Part shown: positions 25,016-33,638 of the stretch, in pieces | Layout of the letters: the number at the start of each line of letters is the position of its first letter | How positions within the stretch are numbered: the stretch's first letter is position 1 | Assembly: GCA_947589225.1 (NCBI GenBank) | Contig: CANQBC010000001.1 | Span: 1 to 64,000 of the forward strand | DNA length: 64,000 nt | Reading direction: 5' to 3' | From: an uncultured Oscillospiraceae bacterium | Lineage (GTDB): Bacteria; Bacillota; Clostridia; Oscillospirales; Oscillospiraceae | Notes under the pieces: model-generated | What the model was told of the DNA's origin: nothing | The model's input: the letters and a program-made list of their open reading frames with translations, nothing else | Databases searched by the model: none | Position numbers and translations under genes: made by a program

Positions 25016-26041
25016 ATGATTTTTGGACGAGATATTGGGATAGACCTGGGGACCGCCACGGTGGCCGTGGCCGTCAGGGGCAAGGGGATCGTGACCCGCG
25101 AGCCGTCTGTGGTGGCGATGGATAAGAATACCGGCAGGCTCCTGAAGGTGGGCGCGGCGGCTCAGAGGATGCTGGGCAGAACCCCCGGCAACATCGTGGC
25201 TATCCACCCCCTGCAGGGCGGCGTCATATCCGACTTCGACATGACGGAGCGCATGGTGCGGGAGCTTCTGCGGAAGGTCATATCCTTCAGCCTCTTAAAG
25301 CCCCGGGTGATCATCTCCGTCCCCTCCGGCATCACGGAGGTGGAGGAGCGCGCCGTGATCGACGCCGGCATCCGGGCCGGGGCGCGGAAGGTCTACCTGA
25401 TGGAGGCCCCCGTGGCCGCCGCGCTGGGGGCCGGAGTGGACATCTCCAAGGCCGAGGGCCACATGGTGGTGGACGTGGGTGCCGGCACCACGGACATAGC
25501 CGTGGTGTCCCTCTCAGGCGTCGTGCAGTCGGAGTCCATCAAGACCGCCGGCGACGCCTTTGACGAGGCGATCATCAAGTATATCCGCAAAAAGCACAAC
25601 CTGCTGGTGGGCAAGACCACGGCGGAGGAGCTGAAAAAGTCCATCGGCTGTGTGTTCCCGAAGCCCGACGAGATGAGCATAGAGGTGAAGGGCCGCTGCC
25701 TCATGACCGGCCTTCCCCGCATGGTCTCCGTCAGCTCCACGGAGATGATCGAGGCGTTCGACGAGGTCTCCGAGCAGATTTTGGAGGCCATACACCGGGT
25801 GCTGGAGAACACCCAGCCGGAGCTGGTGGCGGACATCTCCGAGAACGGCATCGTCATCACCGGCGGTGGGGCGCTCCTCTGGGGCTTCGACCGGCTCATC
25901 GAGAGCTCCACCAGCATCCGCACGCGCATCGCCGACGACGCGGACATGTGCGTGGCCTATGGGCTCCATAAGTCCCTGGAGATGATCGGCGAGATGCAGG
26001 AGGGACCGCTGAACCTCTCCCGCAGGAGGCAGCTGCGGTGA
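25016..26041 (+). CDS. mreB: MreB/Mbl-family rod-shape actin homologue
   Basis: A bacterial actin that polymerises under the membrane and guides lateral cell-wall synthesis. The 341-aa product has the actin-type phosphate-1 motif GIDLGTATV, the connecting and phosphate-2 region VVDVGAGTTDIAVV and the adenosine motif ITGGGALLWG. The RBS GGAGG lies upstream of ATG 25016. It is isolated from mreC/mreD/rodA, as Mbl or MreBH paralogues often are, so MreB against Mbl is undecided. The stop overlaps the HAD gene start (GTGA). Confidence 0.92.
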   Translation: MIFGRDIGIDLGTATVAVAVRGKGIVTREPSVVAMDKNTGRLLKVGAAAQRMLGRTPGNIVAIHPLQGGVISDFDMTERMVRELLRKVISFSLLKPRVIISVPSGITEVEERAVIDAGIRAGARKVYLMEAPVAAALGAGVDISKAEGHMVVDVGAGTTDIAVVSLSGVVQSESIKTAGDAFDEAIIKYIRKKHNLLVGKTTAEELKKSIGCVFPKPDEMSIEVKGRCLMTGLPRMVSVSSTEMIEAFDEVSEQILEAIHRVLENTQPELVADISENGIVITGGGALLWGFDRLIESSTSIRTRIADDADMCVAYGLHKSLEMIGEMQEGPLNLSRRRQLR

Positions 26042-26664
26042 TCACCCTTTTGTGGGATCTGGACGGGACGCTGCTGGACTCCTACAAGGTGATCTTGGAG
26101 AGCGTTCTGGCGGTGCTCTCCCGGGAGGGCATGACCCCGGATCCCGCAGAGACCTACAAGAGGCTTATCGAGACCTCCGTTAAGAGCTTTTTTGGGGAAG
26201 TGAGCGAATACCCGAACCGGCTCTGGGAGCGCTACCGCGCTCTCAACGCCGCCAGGGACGGGGAGATCCGGCTCATGGACGGGGCGGCGGAGACGCTCAG
26301 GGCCCTTACGGCAATGGGCGTCCCCAACTTCGTCTTTACCCACAAGGGGGAGACGGCGCGGGCCGTGCTGCGCAGGCTGGGCGTTCTTACGTACATCACC
26401 GACGTATTGTCCGCCGGGGGCGGCATCCCCAGAAAGCCCGCGCCGGACGGGATCGATCTGCTTATCGCCCGTCATAACCTGGACAGACGCCAAACCTTCT
26501 ACATCGGCGACCGCCCCATCGACATGGAGTGCGCCAAAAACGCCGGTGTGCGGGGGATCCTCTTCCTCCCCCCGTCGAGCCCCGCCTCCCCCACCGGGTT
26601 GGAGACGTACACGGTTTCGACCCTGACGGAGATACCGGAAATCGTGTATACTAATTTTCATTAA
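26038..26664 (+). CDS. HAD-superfamily hydrolase, phosphoglycolate-phosphatase-like
   Basis: A 208-aa HAD phosphatase. The N-terminal motif WDLDGTLLDS supplies the nucleophile and acid/base Asp; a helical cap follows, then motif II FTHKGE, a Lys in PRKPAPDG and motif IV YIGDRPIDMECAKNAG. The GTG start at 26038 overlaps the mreB stop by 4 bases, with AGGAGG 9 to 14 bases upstream, so the two are translationally coupled. Candidate substrates are small phosphosugars or phosphoglycolate; the sequence does not decide. Confidence 0.87.
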   Translation: MITLLWDLDGTLLDSYKVILESVLAVLSREGMTPDPAETYKRLIETSVKSFFGEVSEYPNRLWERYRALNAARDGEIRLMDGAAETLRALTAMGVPNFVFTHKGETARAVLRRLGVLTYITDVLSAGGGIPRKPAPDGIDLLIARHNLDRRQTFYIGDRPIDMECAKNAGVRGILFLPPSSPASPTGLETYTVSTLTEIPEIVYTNFH

Positions 26665-26672
26665 ACGCTTTA

Positions 26673-26736
26673 ACCGAGCGGCGAGGATTTTTCGCGTCAG
26701 GCGAGGAAAACGGCGCAGGGAATACTGTATGTATTG
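26673..26736. repeat. Second copy of the dispersed repeat core
   Basis: These 64 bases are the near-identical reverse complement of 143-206 (motifs CCGAGCGGCGAGGATTTTT and GCAGGGAATACTGTATG). The flanks differ: the terminal inverted repeats of the 75-230 copy are not intact here. Bases 26737-26828 are AT-rich and show no gene. Confidence 0.8.
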
Positions 26737-26828
26737 CCATTAGTATTAGATATATTAACGAAATAATTATAGCAAAAAAGTATACGCAAAGCGCGTAAAA
26801 CGAGATAGTTTAAATTATCGCGGAACAG

Positions 26829-26856
26829 AAAAAAGCCGGGCAAAGCCCGGCTTTTT
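26829..26856. terminator. Bidirectional intrinsic terminator
   Basis: AAAAAGCCGGGC-AAA-GCCCGGCTTTTT is a perfect stem with A-tract and T-tract on either side. It ends the minus-strand SLH gene and can also end the plus-strand mreB/HAD unit. Confidence 0.9.
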
Positions 26857-26872
26857 AATTGATCGGGGCGCC

Positions 26873-29260
26873 TTACTCCACCACCACGACGCGGATCTTA
26901 CCTCCGGTCTCGGGGGTGCGGTCGTAGTAGGCGGTGAAGGTGTTGGAGTAGACCAGAGCCTTTTCCAGGGAGTCGAACCACACGCCGGTCTTGGCGTCGT
27001 AGCACGTGACGCCGTCCGCGATGGGGAGAATAAGATTTCCCTGCATAAAGGTGCGGGAGGAGAGATTGAAGCTGGACTGGGTGACATTTTTTACCTCGGT
27101 AAGCGTCGCGGTGGACAGACATTTGTAAACATCATAATCGTCATAATCATCCGCGTCGTCATTCGGGTTTTCACTCACATGGCCTGACAATTCTGAGGAA
27201 ACCGCGACGCCGATAAAGCCGCCTTCTGTACCGTGGGAGCCCATGACGGTGACGACAGCGTCGGAACCGGGGCCGCTGATGACAGTGGTGACGGTGTTTT
27301 TTATATCCCCAAAGACGGTGCCGGACTCGGTGACCTTCTGCGAGATATTCACAAGCCCGTAGGCGTACCGGTCGCCGGTGACATCGTCCAGAATGAGGAT
27401 GTCCAGCTTGCTGTCGGCGTTCTGGTGGGCGTAGACCACCTTGGAAGAGGGGACCGCGGCGAGGTTCACGTCCGCAAGAGCGATGGGTGTGACGGGGCCG
27501 TTTCCCACACGCTCGAATATGGCGGCGTTGTCGGCAAGCGCCTTGCCGCCCACCGTGCGGGCGGTCACGTCAAGATCGCCCGCGGAGCTGGAGAGCTGCT
27601 TTGAAATGCTTATGGTGGAGATGGTTTTCCCGCTCTCCCTCTTTGTGCCGCCGGCTACGGTGACGACGCCGTCCATGTAGCTTGCAATGCCGGAGAAAGC
27701 GGGCTTACCGGAAAGGATCACCCGGCCGTTGTCGTCGGGGGCAATGGGGGAGTTTATCAGCTCCACCTTGATTTTGTCCTGGGTGGAGTCCGCCGTCAGG
27801 ACGCCCAGGGCGTTGGAGCCCACGTCTCCCAGCGGCCTGACGGAGGCGATCTTTCCGTCGGGGGTAAAGAGGGCGGTGACGACCTCGCCCACCTTCACCT
27901 CCTCCAGGGAGGGATAGGCGGAGGGCAGGACGTCAAACTCACGGCCAAAGAGGGTTATTTTGGTGGGCGCGTAGGGGTTGGGGGAGACGGCCTCGAAGAG
28001 GGCGGCCAGACGGAAGTCGGTGACGTAGAGGGTGTTGGACGAAGAGTCGAACATGCCCACATCCCATTTTTTCAGGGCGTTCTGGGTGACGGTGGAGCCG
28101 TTTTTCACGATTTTGCAGGAGTAGCTGCCGTTTATAACGGCGCTGAAGGCGTCGAGCCCATCGCTCTGCGCGATCACGGGTACGCCCGAGACGGCGCCGG
28201 CCTCACGCACGAAGATGTAGTCGACGGCGCCGGCGGGGGTGTAGCAGATGGTGACAACAAGGCCCGGACGGTTGAGTCCCCGGCTCACGTCGCCGAAGAT
28301 GTAATTCTCACCGCCGCGCAAAACGGTCGCCGCCTTGGGAACGGTGATCTTCGTCCCGTCAATGGCGGTGATGGTGGTGTCGGAGACGGAATCCACGGTC
28401 AGCGTGACGCTCCTGCTGCCGGAGTCGGGGATGAAGGTCAAAAACCGCCCGTCGGAGGCAAGAACCGCGGTGCCGCGCACGCCCAGCATGAAGGGGGCTG
28501 GCAGACTGGAGACGGGCTTAACGGGGGTATCCCGTTGGGTGGACAGCGTGACGGCGGGGGAGCCGTCGCCGGCAGGGGCGCTGACGGAGAGGAGGATGAC
28601 GTTATCAACGGCCGACCCCAGGGCGGAGGCGGCGTAGACGGAGCCGGAGGCCGTGGGCGTCAGAAGAAGGTTGCGGAAGAGCAGGGCCGCTTGGGCGCGG
28701 GTGACGGGGCCGCCGCCGGTGAAGCTTCCCAGGCCCGTATTGAGGCCCAGGGCGGCGGCCATGGTACGGGCGTCCGCCGGCCAGTTGTTCAGGATCTTCT
28801 GACCGTAGCCAAGTACGCGCAGGAGAATGGTGACGGCCTCGTCGTAGGAGATGAGATTGTCGGGGCAGAATTTCCCGTTGCCCACGCCCATGATGAGGCG
28901 TGTGCCGTCCACCTCCGTCTGAGAAGCCAGATTCACATATCCCCTCGCCCAGTGGGAGGAGGCGACATCGGAGAATATGGTGCGGTTCTCATAGGCCGCC
29001 ACGGTGTCGCCCTGCCCCATTACGAGAATGGCGATCTTGCAGAACTCCGCCCTTGTAAGGCTGCCGCCGGGGTAGTAGGAGCCGCCGGCGCCGCTGATGG
29101 CGCCCATTTCACGCAGAACCTCCACGGCCTGCCCCACAGCGGGATCTGTAATATCGGGGAAGGTGGAGACCTCCCCGGAGGCCGACGCGGAGAATGCCGT
29201 GAGGGAGAGCGTCAGCGCCAGGGTGAGGATCAGGGCTGATAACCTTTTTATCCGTTTCAT
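26873..29260 (-). CDS. Secreted S-layer-homology domain protein
   Basis: A 795-aa secreted protein probably bound to secondary cell-wall polymer. The signal peptide spans about residues 1-27 (basic start, Leu-rich core, AFSASA cleavage region). SLH repeats follow at about 32-80 (FPDITDPAVG...), 95-155 (FSDVASSHWARGY...) and 160-190. The remaining 600 residues are Ser/Thr/Val-rich beta structure with no family I recognise. AAGGAG precedes the ATG at 29258-29260. The bidirectional terminator at 26829-26856 follows. It stands next to the minus-strand MacAB-like operon but is separated from it by a repeat hairpin. Confidence 0.88.
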   Translation of the reverse strand: MKRIKRLSALILTLALTLSLTAFSASASGEVSTFPDITDPAVGQAVEVLREMGAISGAGGSYYPGGSLTRAEFCKIAILVMGQGDTVAAYENRTIFSDVASSHWARGYVNLASQTEVDGTRLIMGVGNGKFCPDNLISYDEAVTILLRVLGYGQKILNNWPADARTMAAALGLNTGLGSFTGGGPVTRAQAALLFRNLLLTPTASGSVYAASALGSAVDNVILLSVSAPAGDGSPAVTLSTQRDTPVKPVSSLPAPFMLGVRGTAVLASDGRFLTFIPDSGSRSVTLTVDSVSDTTITAIDGTKITVPKAATVLRGGENYIFGDVSRGLNRPGLVVTICYTPAGAVDYIFVREAGAVSGVPVIAQSDGLDAFSAVINGSYSCKIVKNGSTVTQNALKKWDVGMFDSSSNTLYVTDFRLAALFEAVSPNPYAPTKITLFGREFDVLPSAYPSLEEVKVGEVVTALFTPDGKIASVRPLGDVGSNALGVLTADSTQDKIKVELINSPIAPDDNGRVILSGKPAFSGIASYMDGVVTVAGGTKRESGKTISTISISKQLSSSAGDLDVTARTVGGKALADNAAIFERVGNGPVTPIALADVNLAAVPSSKVVYAHQNADSKLDILILDDVTGDRYAYGLVNISQKVTESGTVFGDIKNTVTTVISGPGSDAVVTVMGSHGTEGGFIGVAVSSELSGHVSENPNDDADDYDDYDVYKCLSTATLTEVKNVTQSSFNLSSRTFMQGNLILPIADGVTCYDAKTGVWFDSLEKALVYSNTFTAYYDRTPETGGKIRVVVVE

Positions 29261-29305
29261 ACTTCAAACTCCTTATCTGTAAAACCTGCATTTCTTAATA
29301 AATCG

Positions 29306-29341
29306 GAGCCCCCGCGCGATGGGTGATCGCGTGGGGAAAGG
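29306..29341. repeat. Short copy of the GGCCCCCGCGC repeat hairpin
   Basis: GCCCCCGCGCGAT/ATCGCGTGGGG with a short loop matches the hairpin at 60158-60190 and, in reverse complement, the one in the 9554-9958 repeat. It lies immediately 3' of the minus-strand permease gene and may end its transcript. Confidence 0.6.
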
Positions 29342-29345
29342 AGGG

Positions 29346-30635
29346 TCAATCGGCCCGCAGCGCCTCCACCGGCTGGAGCCGGGACGCCTTGGCGGCGGGA
29401 TAGAGGCCGAAGATGAGTCCCAGCGCCACGGATATGGCAAAGGCCCCCACGGTGATCCCCGCGCCGGGAATAAGGATGATCTTAAAGGCCAGCTTGCCCA
29501 CGATGAGCGTCCCCAGATACCCCACGATGATGCCCAGGATCCCGCCGATGCCGCAGATCATGGCGGCCTCGATGAGAAACTGCGTGATGATGCTCTTCCT
29601 CTCGGCGCCGATGGCCTTGCGGATGCCGATCTCCCGGGTGCGTTCGGTGACGGTGACCAGCATGATGTTCATAATGCCCACGCCGCCCACAATGAGGGAT
29701 ATGGCGGCGATGCCGCCCAGGAAATACTGCTGCAGCTTGTTGGCCTCGTTCTCTTCCTCCTGGTAAACTGTCTGGTTTACCACGTCCACATAGCCCGAAT
29801 CGCCCAGGATACCCTCCAGGAAGCTCTTGATGAGCGTGGCGGCCATTCTGGTGGATTTGGAATCCCGGGCTTTCACGGTGTACTCGTCGATGGACTGATT
29901 GTTGTTGAGGATGCGCGTCAGGGTGTGGGGAAAGACCACGATGTTGTCCATGCGGCTCATGGCCACCTCCTGCCAGTTGTCCCCGTTTTCGTTATACTCG
30001 GTGACGCCGTTGCCCTTGGGGGCGTACACGCCGATGACGGTGAAGGGTATGCCGTTGACGGAGACGGTCTCTCCCACAGGGTCGATCATGCCAAAGAGGG
30101 ACTGAGCCACGGAGGCTCCCAGGACGCAGACCTGGTTCATGCGCTCAATATCCATGCAGCTGATGTCCCGGCCCTTCGCCAGTATGTAGTTATTGCACAG
30201 GGAGAACTGGTCGTTGCCCAAATAGAAGGTGGGGGGCTCCACGTAGCTCCCGCCGCCTCCGCCGTCCACAATGACCATTCCGCCGCCGTTGTTGCTTTGC
30301 CCCAGGGTCTGGACACCGTAGGAGATGGTCAGACCGCTCCAGATCTGCCCGTTGGGGGTGACGCCGGAGACGTAGTCGGAGATGCGCTGGCAGTAGTTGT
30401 AGAGCTCGTCGTTCACGTCCACGCTGCCGTCCCAGCTATAGGCGTAGACGTTCAGCTTGTTCTCGCCCAGGCTCTCATAATATTTCTGCATGGCGAGGTT
30501 CTGGCCCTGGGCGTAGGAGACCAGGATAATGACGGCGGCAAGGCCGATGATGACGCCCAGCATGGTGAGGGCCGAACGGCCCTTGTTGGCGGAGATGGAC
30601 TTGGCGGCCATCTTCAGCGCCTGTGTGAGCTTCAT
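29346..30635 (-). CDS. MacB-like ABC transporter permease (FtsX fold)
   Basis: A 429-aa permease of the MacB/lipoprotein-translocating type. TM1 is near residues 20-45, a large extracytoplasmic MacB_PCD domain spans about 46-300, and three C-terminal helices with FtsX-domain motifs (RTREIGIRKAIGA) lie at about 305-425. It overlaps the ATPase gene by 4 bases. With the adaptor and ATPase it forms a tripartite exporter acting at the cytoplasmic membrane. In Gram-positives such sets often export peptides or antimicrobial compounds; the substrate here is unknown. Confidence 0.92.
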   Translation of the reverse strand: MKLTQALKMAAKSISANKGRSALTMLGVIIGLAAVIILVSYAQGQNLAMQKYYESLGENKLNVYAYSWDGSVDVNDELYNYCQRISDYVSGVTPNGQIWSGLTISYGVQTLGQSNNGGGMVIVDGGGGGSYVEPPTFYLGNDQFSLCNNYILAKGRDISCMDIERMNQVCVLGASVAQSLFGMIDPVGETVSVNGIPFTVIGVYAPKGNGVTEYNENGDNWQEVAMSRMDNIVVFPHTLTRILNNNQSIDEYTVKARDSKSTRMAATLIKSFLEGILGDSGYVDVVNQTVYQEEENEANKLQQYFLGGIAAISLIVGGVGIMNIMLVTVTERTREIGIRKAIGAERKSIITQFLIEAAMICGIGGILGIIVGYLGTLIVGKLAFKIILIPGAGITVGAFAISVALGLIFGLYPAAKASRLQPVEALRAD

Positions 30636-31363
30636 GAACCCGCTCCCCCTTCCCGGGCGACCTCCGCCTGGAGGTTCCCGCCGTTTTTGGAATCCGCCAC
30701 GATCCTTCCGTCGGAGATGCGCACGATCCGGTGGGCCGTGGCGGCGATGGAGTTGTCGTGGGTGATAAGGATGATGGTGGTGCCCGCCTCCTCGTGGAGG
30801 GTGTGGAGGATCTCCAAAACGTGTTTGCCGGTCCTGGAGTCCAAGGCGCCGGTGGGCTCGTCGGCCATGATGATGGGGGGCCTGGCGGCGATGGCCCGGG
30901 CAATGGCCACGCGCTGCTGCTGGCCGCCGGACATCTCCGAGGGCTTATGCTTTGCCCGATCCGCCATTTTCACCCGCTCCAGGGCGTCCATCACCAGATC
31001 CTCCCGCTTCAAAAGGCCCACGCCCTGGTAGATAAGGGGCAGCTCCACATTTTCATAGGCGTTGAGGGCCGATATGAGGTTGTAGCCCTGGAAGATAAAT
31101 CCAATCTCCCGGTTGCGGATGCGGGCCAGCTCCTTATCCGAAAGCTCCGTCACGTCCGTGCCGTCCAGGGTGTAGCCGCCGTAGGAGGGGATGTCCAGAC
31201 AGCCCAGAATGTTCATGAGGGTGGATTTCCCCGAGCCGGAGGCCCCGATGATGGCCACGAACTCCCCCCGGTCGATCTGAAGGGAGACGCCGTCCAGCGC
31301 CCGCACCTCGCTCTCAAGCCCCTCGTTATAAATTTTATAGACGTTTTTTATATCAATGAGCAT
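30632..31363 (-). CDS. MacB-like ABC transporter ATP-binding protein
   Basis: A 243-aa ATPase of the MacB/LolD group that energises the FtsX-type permease. Walker A GASGSGKST, Q-loop, signature MSGGQQQRVAIARA, Walker B PPIIMADEPTGALD and H-loop ITHD are all present, so it should be active. It is cotranscribed with the adaptor gene upstream (10-base gap) and overlaps the permease downstream by 4 bases. Confidence 0.95.
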   Translation of the reverse strand: MLIDIKNVYKIYNEGLESEVRALDGVSLQIDRGEFVAIIGASGSGKSTLMNILGCLDIPSYGGYTLDGTDVTELSDKELARIRNREIGFIFQGYNLISALNAYENVELPLIYQGVGLLKREDLVMDALERVKMADRAKHKPSEMSGGQQQRVAIARAIAARPPIIMADEPTGALDSRTGKHVLEILHTLHEEAGTTIILITHDNSIAATAHRIVRISDGRIVADSKNGGNLQAEVAREGGAGS

Positions 31364-31373
31364 GGCTTCATCC

Positions 31374-33164
31374 TCAGTAGGAGTACGCGCCTGTCATCAT
31401 ATAGGCGTTGAAGATCTCGGTGTCCGCCTCAAGGCCGGAGGTGATCTCCAGATTGTACCGGTCGGAGAGACCGGTCTCCACGGGTACGGGCCAGTAGCCC
31501 TCCTCCCCGGAGGGATAGGGGGGATACTCGCCGTAATACTCGGGCATATCAAACTCCACGGCGTTATCCGGCTTTTCGTCTGCCTTTATGAACACCACCT
31601 TCTGGGGGTTTCCGTCGGTGTCCACGATGCTCTTGACACACTGGATAGGCACGGTGACGCAGTCCACGGTCTCGCTGGTGACAAAGGAGTAGTTGAGTCC
31701 CATGCCGGGCTGGAGGGCGCCGCTGAGGTTGTCCACCGTCAGTGTCACGGGGTAGGTGGACATGCCGGTGCCCATCTGCGCGCCCTCAATGTCGATCTTG
31801 GTAACCACGCCGATGAAGCTGTTGCCGTTCCAGTCGGTGAGCTCCACCTCCATGCCGGGGTTTATGTAGGAGATATTCCGGTCGTCCACGGAGATCTCCA
31901 CGGTCATGTTGGTGGTGTCGGATATGGTGATGACGGTGGCGCCTGCCTCCACCTCCTGATCGGGGACGATGGCGCAGGAGGTGATCGTGCCGGAGATGGG
32001 GGCGACCACCTCCGAGTTCTGCGCGGCCAGCTGGGCGTCGGCCAGGGTCGTCTGAAGCTCGGCAAGCCGGGCCTCGTCATCGGACACGCGCTTTTCGGCG
32101 CTCTCAACATTGGCCTCCAGGGCCTCCAGCTGTTCCTCGAAGGACTCCCTGGACTGGGTGAGCAGCACCTCGCCGGCCTCCACGTTTGTGTAATTGCGAA
32201 GCGTACCCACGGAGCTGACGGCACCGGGGAGGGAGGCGCTCACCTGGGCTGTCTCGGAATAGGCCAGCGTTCCGCCGGAGTAGGGATAGACCTCCGCGCC
32301 GGAGGCGGACTTCATGATGGCCGAGGCGTCCATTTTCTCGGTGAGGGTGCCGGGGTTGGGAACCAGGATGTCCACCTCAAAAAAGAGGCCGCCTTCCGGG
32401 GAGACAAAGCTGACCTTATAGATGGCCTCCACCTTGCCGTTGGTCACCAGCATCAGGGAGGGGACGGAGACGCTCACGTCCTGCCCCACATAGATGTCGT
32501 TTTCGTAGGCGTAGCTGAAATAGAGCGTCAGGCGCATCTGCCTGTCGTTGACCAGGGTGGCGATGGGGGTTCCGGCTTCCAGCATCTGGCCGTGGGTGAT
32601 GTCCTGGACGTCCAGGAGCTTCCCGGCGAAGGGCGCGGTGACCGTGAGCTTGGAAGCGTCGGCGCGAAGTTCCGCCAGATCGCGCTGGGCGCTTTCCCGG
32701 GCCTTTACGGCGTCGTCCAGCTCCTTCTGGGCGTTGTTTACGTCGTCCTGGGCCTTCTGTACCTGCGACTGGGCGTCGGGACTGAAGATGGAGTAGAGGG
32801 GCTGGCCCTCAAAGACGACGTCGCCCACGCCCGCGTAGACATCCTGAATGACGCCCTTGAGAGCCACGGAGACGGCGGCGTTGCCGCCGGCCCGGGCGGA
32901 GCCGTATCCCTGGACGGTGCTCTGGATGGTGCCGATCTGGGACATGGCGGAGAGGATATCCCCCTCTTCCTTCTTCTCGCGGAATACAAAAAACCATATG
33001 GCAAAGGCAACGGCGGCGATCACAAGTACGGTGACGCTGATGACAACGACGCGCTTTATGGCTTTGCCGTGTTTCTTCTTTTTCGGAGCCTGACGGGGCT
33101 GACCGGGGGACGGGGGCGCCTCCGGGACTGTTGGGGTGGGAATGTTCATTTCTTCGGGTGTCAT
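31374..33164 (-). CDS. HlyD/MacA-like membrane-fusion adaptor protein
   Basis: A 596-aa adaptor for the MacB-like transporter. A Lys-rich start and one TM helix (about residues 33-58) anchor it. Split biotinyl-lipoyl-like and beta-barrel domains flank a coiled coil predicted near 125-160, and a second coiled coil at about 335-395 (EALEANVESAEKRV...) is followed by another lipoyl-like region (SGTITSCAIVPDQEV). It is longer than classical MacA (about 370 aa), apparently because hairpin and lipoyl parts are duplicated. It is the first gene of the minus-strand operon with its own promoter. Gram-positive adaptors of this type serve ABC exporters without an outer-membrane channel. Confidence 0.88.
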   Translation of the reverse strand: MTPEEMNIPTPTVPEAPPSPGQPRQAPKKKKHGKAIKRVVVISVTVLVIAAVAFAIWFFVFREKKEEGDILSAMSQIGTIQSTVQGYGSARAGGNAAVSVALKGVIQDVYAGVGDVVFEGQPLYSIFSPDAQSQVQKAQDDVNNAQKELDDAVKARESAQRDLAELRADASKLTVTAPFAGKLLDVQDITHGQMLEAGTPIATLVNDRQMRLTLYFSYAYENDIYVGQDVSVSVPSLMLVTNGKVEAIYKVSFVSPEGGLFFEVDILVPNPGTLTEKMDASAIMKSASGAEVYPYSGGTLAYSETAQVSASLPGAVSSVGTLRNYTNVEAGEVLLTQSRESFEEQLEALEANVESAEKRVSDDEARLAELQTTLADAQLAAQNSEVVAPISGTITSCAIVPDQEVEAGATVITISDTTNMTVEISVDDRNISYINPGMEVELTDWNGNSFIGVVTKIDIEGAQMGTGMSTYPVTLTVDNLSGALQPGMGLNYSFVTSETVDCVTVPIQCVKSIVDTDGNPQKVVFIKADEKPDNAVEFDMPEYYGEYPPYPSGEEGYWPVPVETGLSDRYNLEITSGLEADTEIFNAYMMTGAYSY

Positions 33165-33269
33165 CGATTGCGCTCCTTCCGGCCCGCGTCAGGCGGGCAA
33201 GTTGATCCGTAAAGCGTTGGGGGCCGGATCCGCGCGGATCCGATCCCCGCCGCCCTAATGTACAATGGC

Positions 33270-33298
33270 AGTATAATACAATTAAAAAGAATTTGCAA
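33270..33298 (-). promoter_or_regulatory. Sigma-A promoter of the MacA/MacB-like operon
   Basis: On the minus strand TTGCAA (33293-33298), a 17-base spacer and TATACT (33270-33275) predict a start near 33263. A perfect 16-bp palindrome GGATCCGCGCGGATCC (33226-33241) lies in the 5' leader and could be an operator or hairpin. Confidence 0.75.
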
Positions 33299-33420
33299 GA
33301 AGAGTTAACATAATGTAAAAAAATTTAAACTTTTGATGCTGTTTTGTTACAGATGAAAAAACTGCCGCGTCAGCCTTTTTGGGCGGGCGGCCTGGAAAAG
33401 AGAAAAAATGGTTTTCTCAC

Positions 33421-33449
33421 TTTACTTTTCAGCCGGGGTGTGATATACT
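33421..33449 (+). promoter_or_regulatory. Promoter driving the riboswitch-like leader
   Basis: TTTACT (33421-33426), a 17-base spacer ending in TGA, and TATACT (33444-33449) form an extended -10 promoter. The predicted start, about 33456, coincides with the first base pair of the downstream nested structure. Confidence 0.75.
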
Positions 33450-33456
33450 TTTCCTG

Positions 33457-33598
33457 CCACACAGCTAAATACATATTCAGACGGGGCATACTATGGGTAA
33501 AAACGTATGCCTTGACCGTAATCCTGTCTGGATATAACTGTGTGGCAACAGAGGTCGGGCCGCGTTTTTCGCGCGCGGCTTTTGCCGCGCGTTTTTTT
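33457..33598 (+). promoter_or_regulatory. Riboswitch-like leader with regulated terminator
   Basis: Nested helices: P1 CCACACAG (33457-33464)/CTGTGTGG (33538-33545); P2 CAGAC (33478-33482)/GTCTG (33526-33530), extended by GG/CC; P3 GGCATAC (33485-33491)/GTATGCC (33505-33511) with a 13-base loop. Large unpaired A/U-rich strands flank P2, and an 11-base bulge contains GACC. Downstream, GCCGCG (33559-33564) can pair with CGCGGC (33574-33579), or that strand forms the terminator CGCGCGGC-TTTT-GCCGCGCG plus T7 (33572-33598). This is the architecture of a transcription-terminating riboswitch. I cannot match it to a class I know. The ligand is unknown. Confidence 0.65.
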
Positions 33599-33638
33599 AT
33601 GCAGTCCGGCTTACAGATACAGATGGGAGGCATACCTG

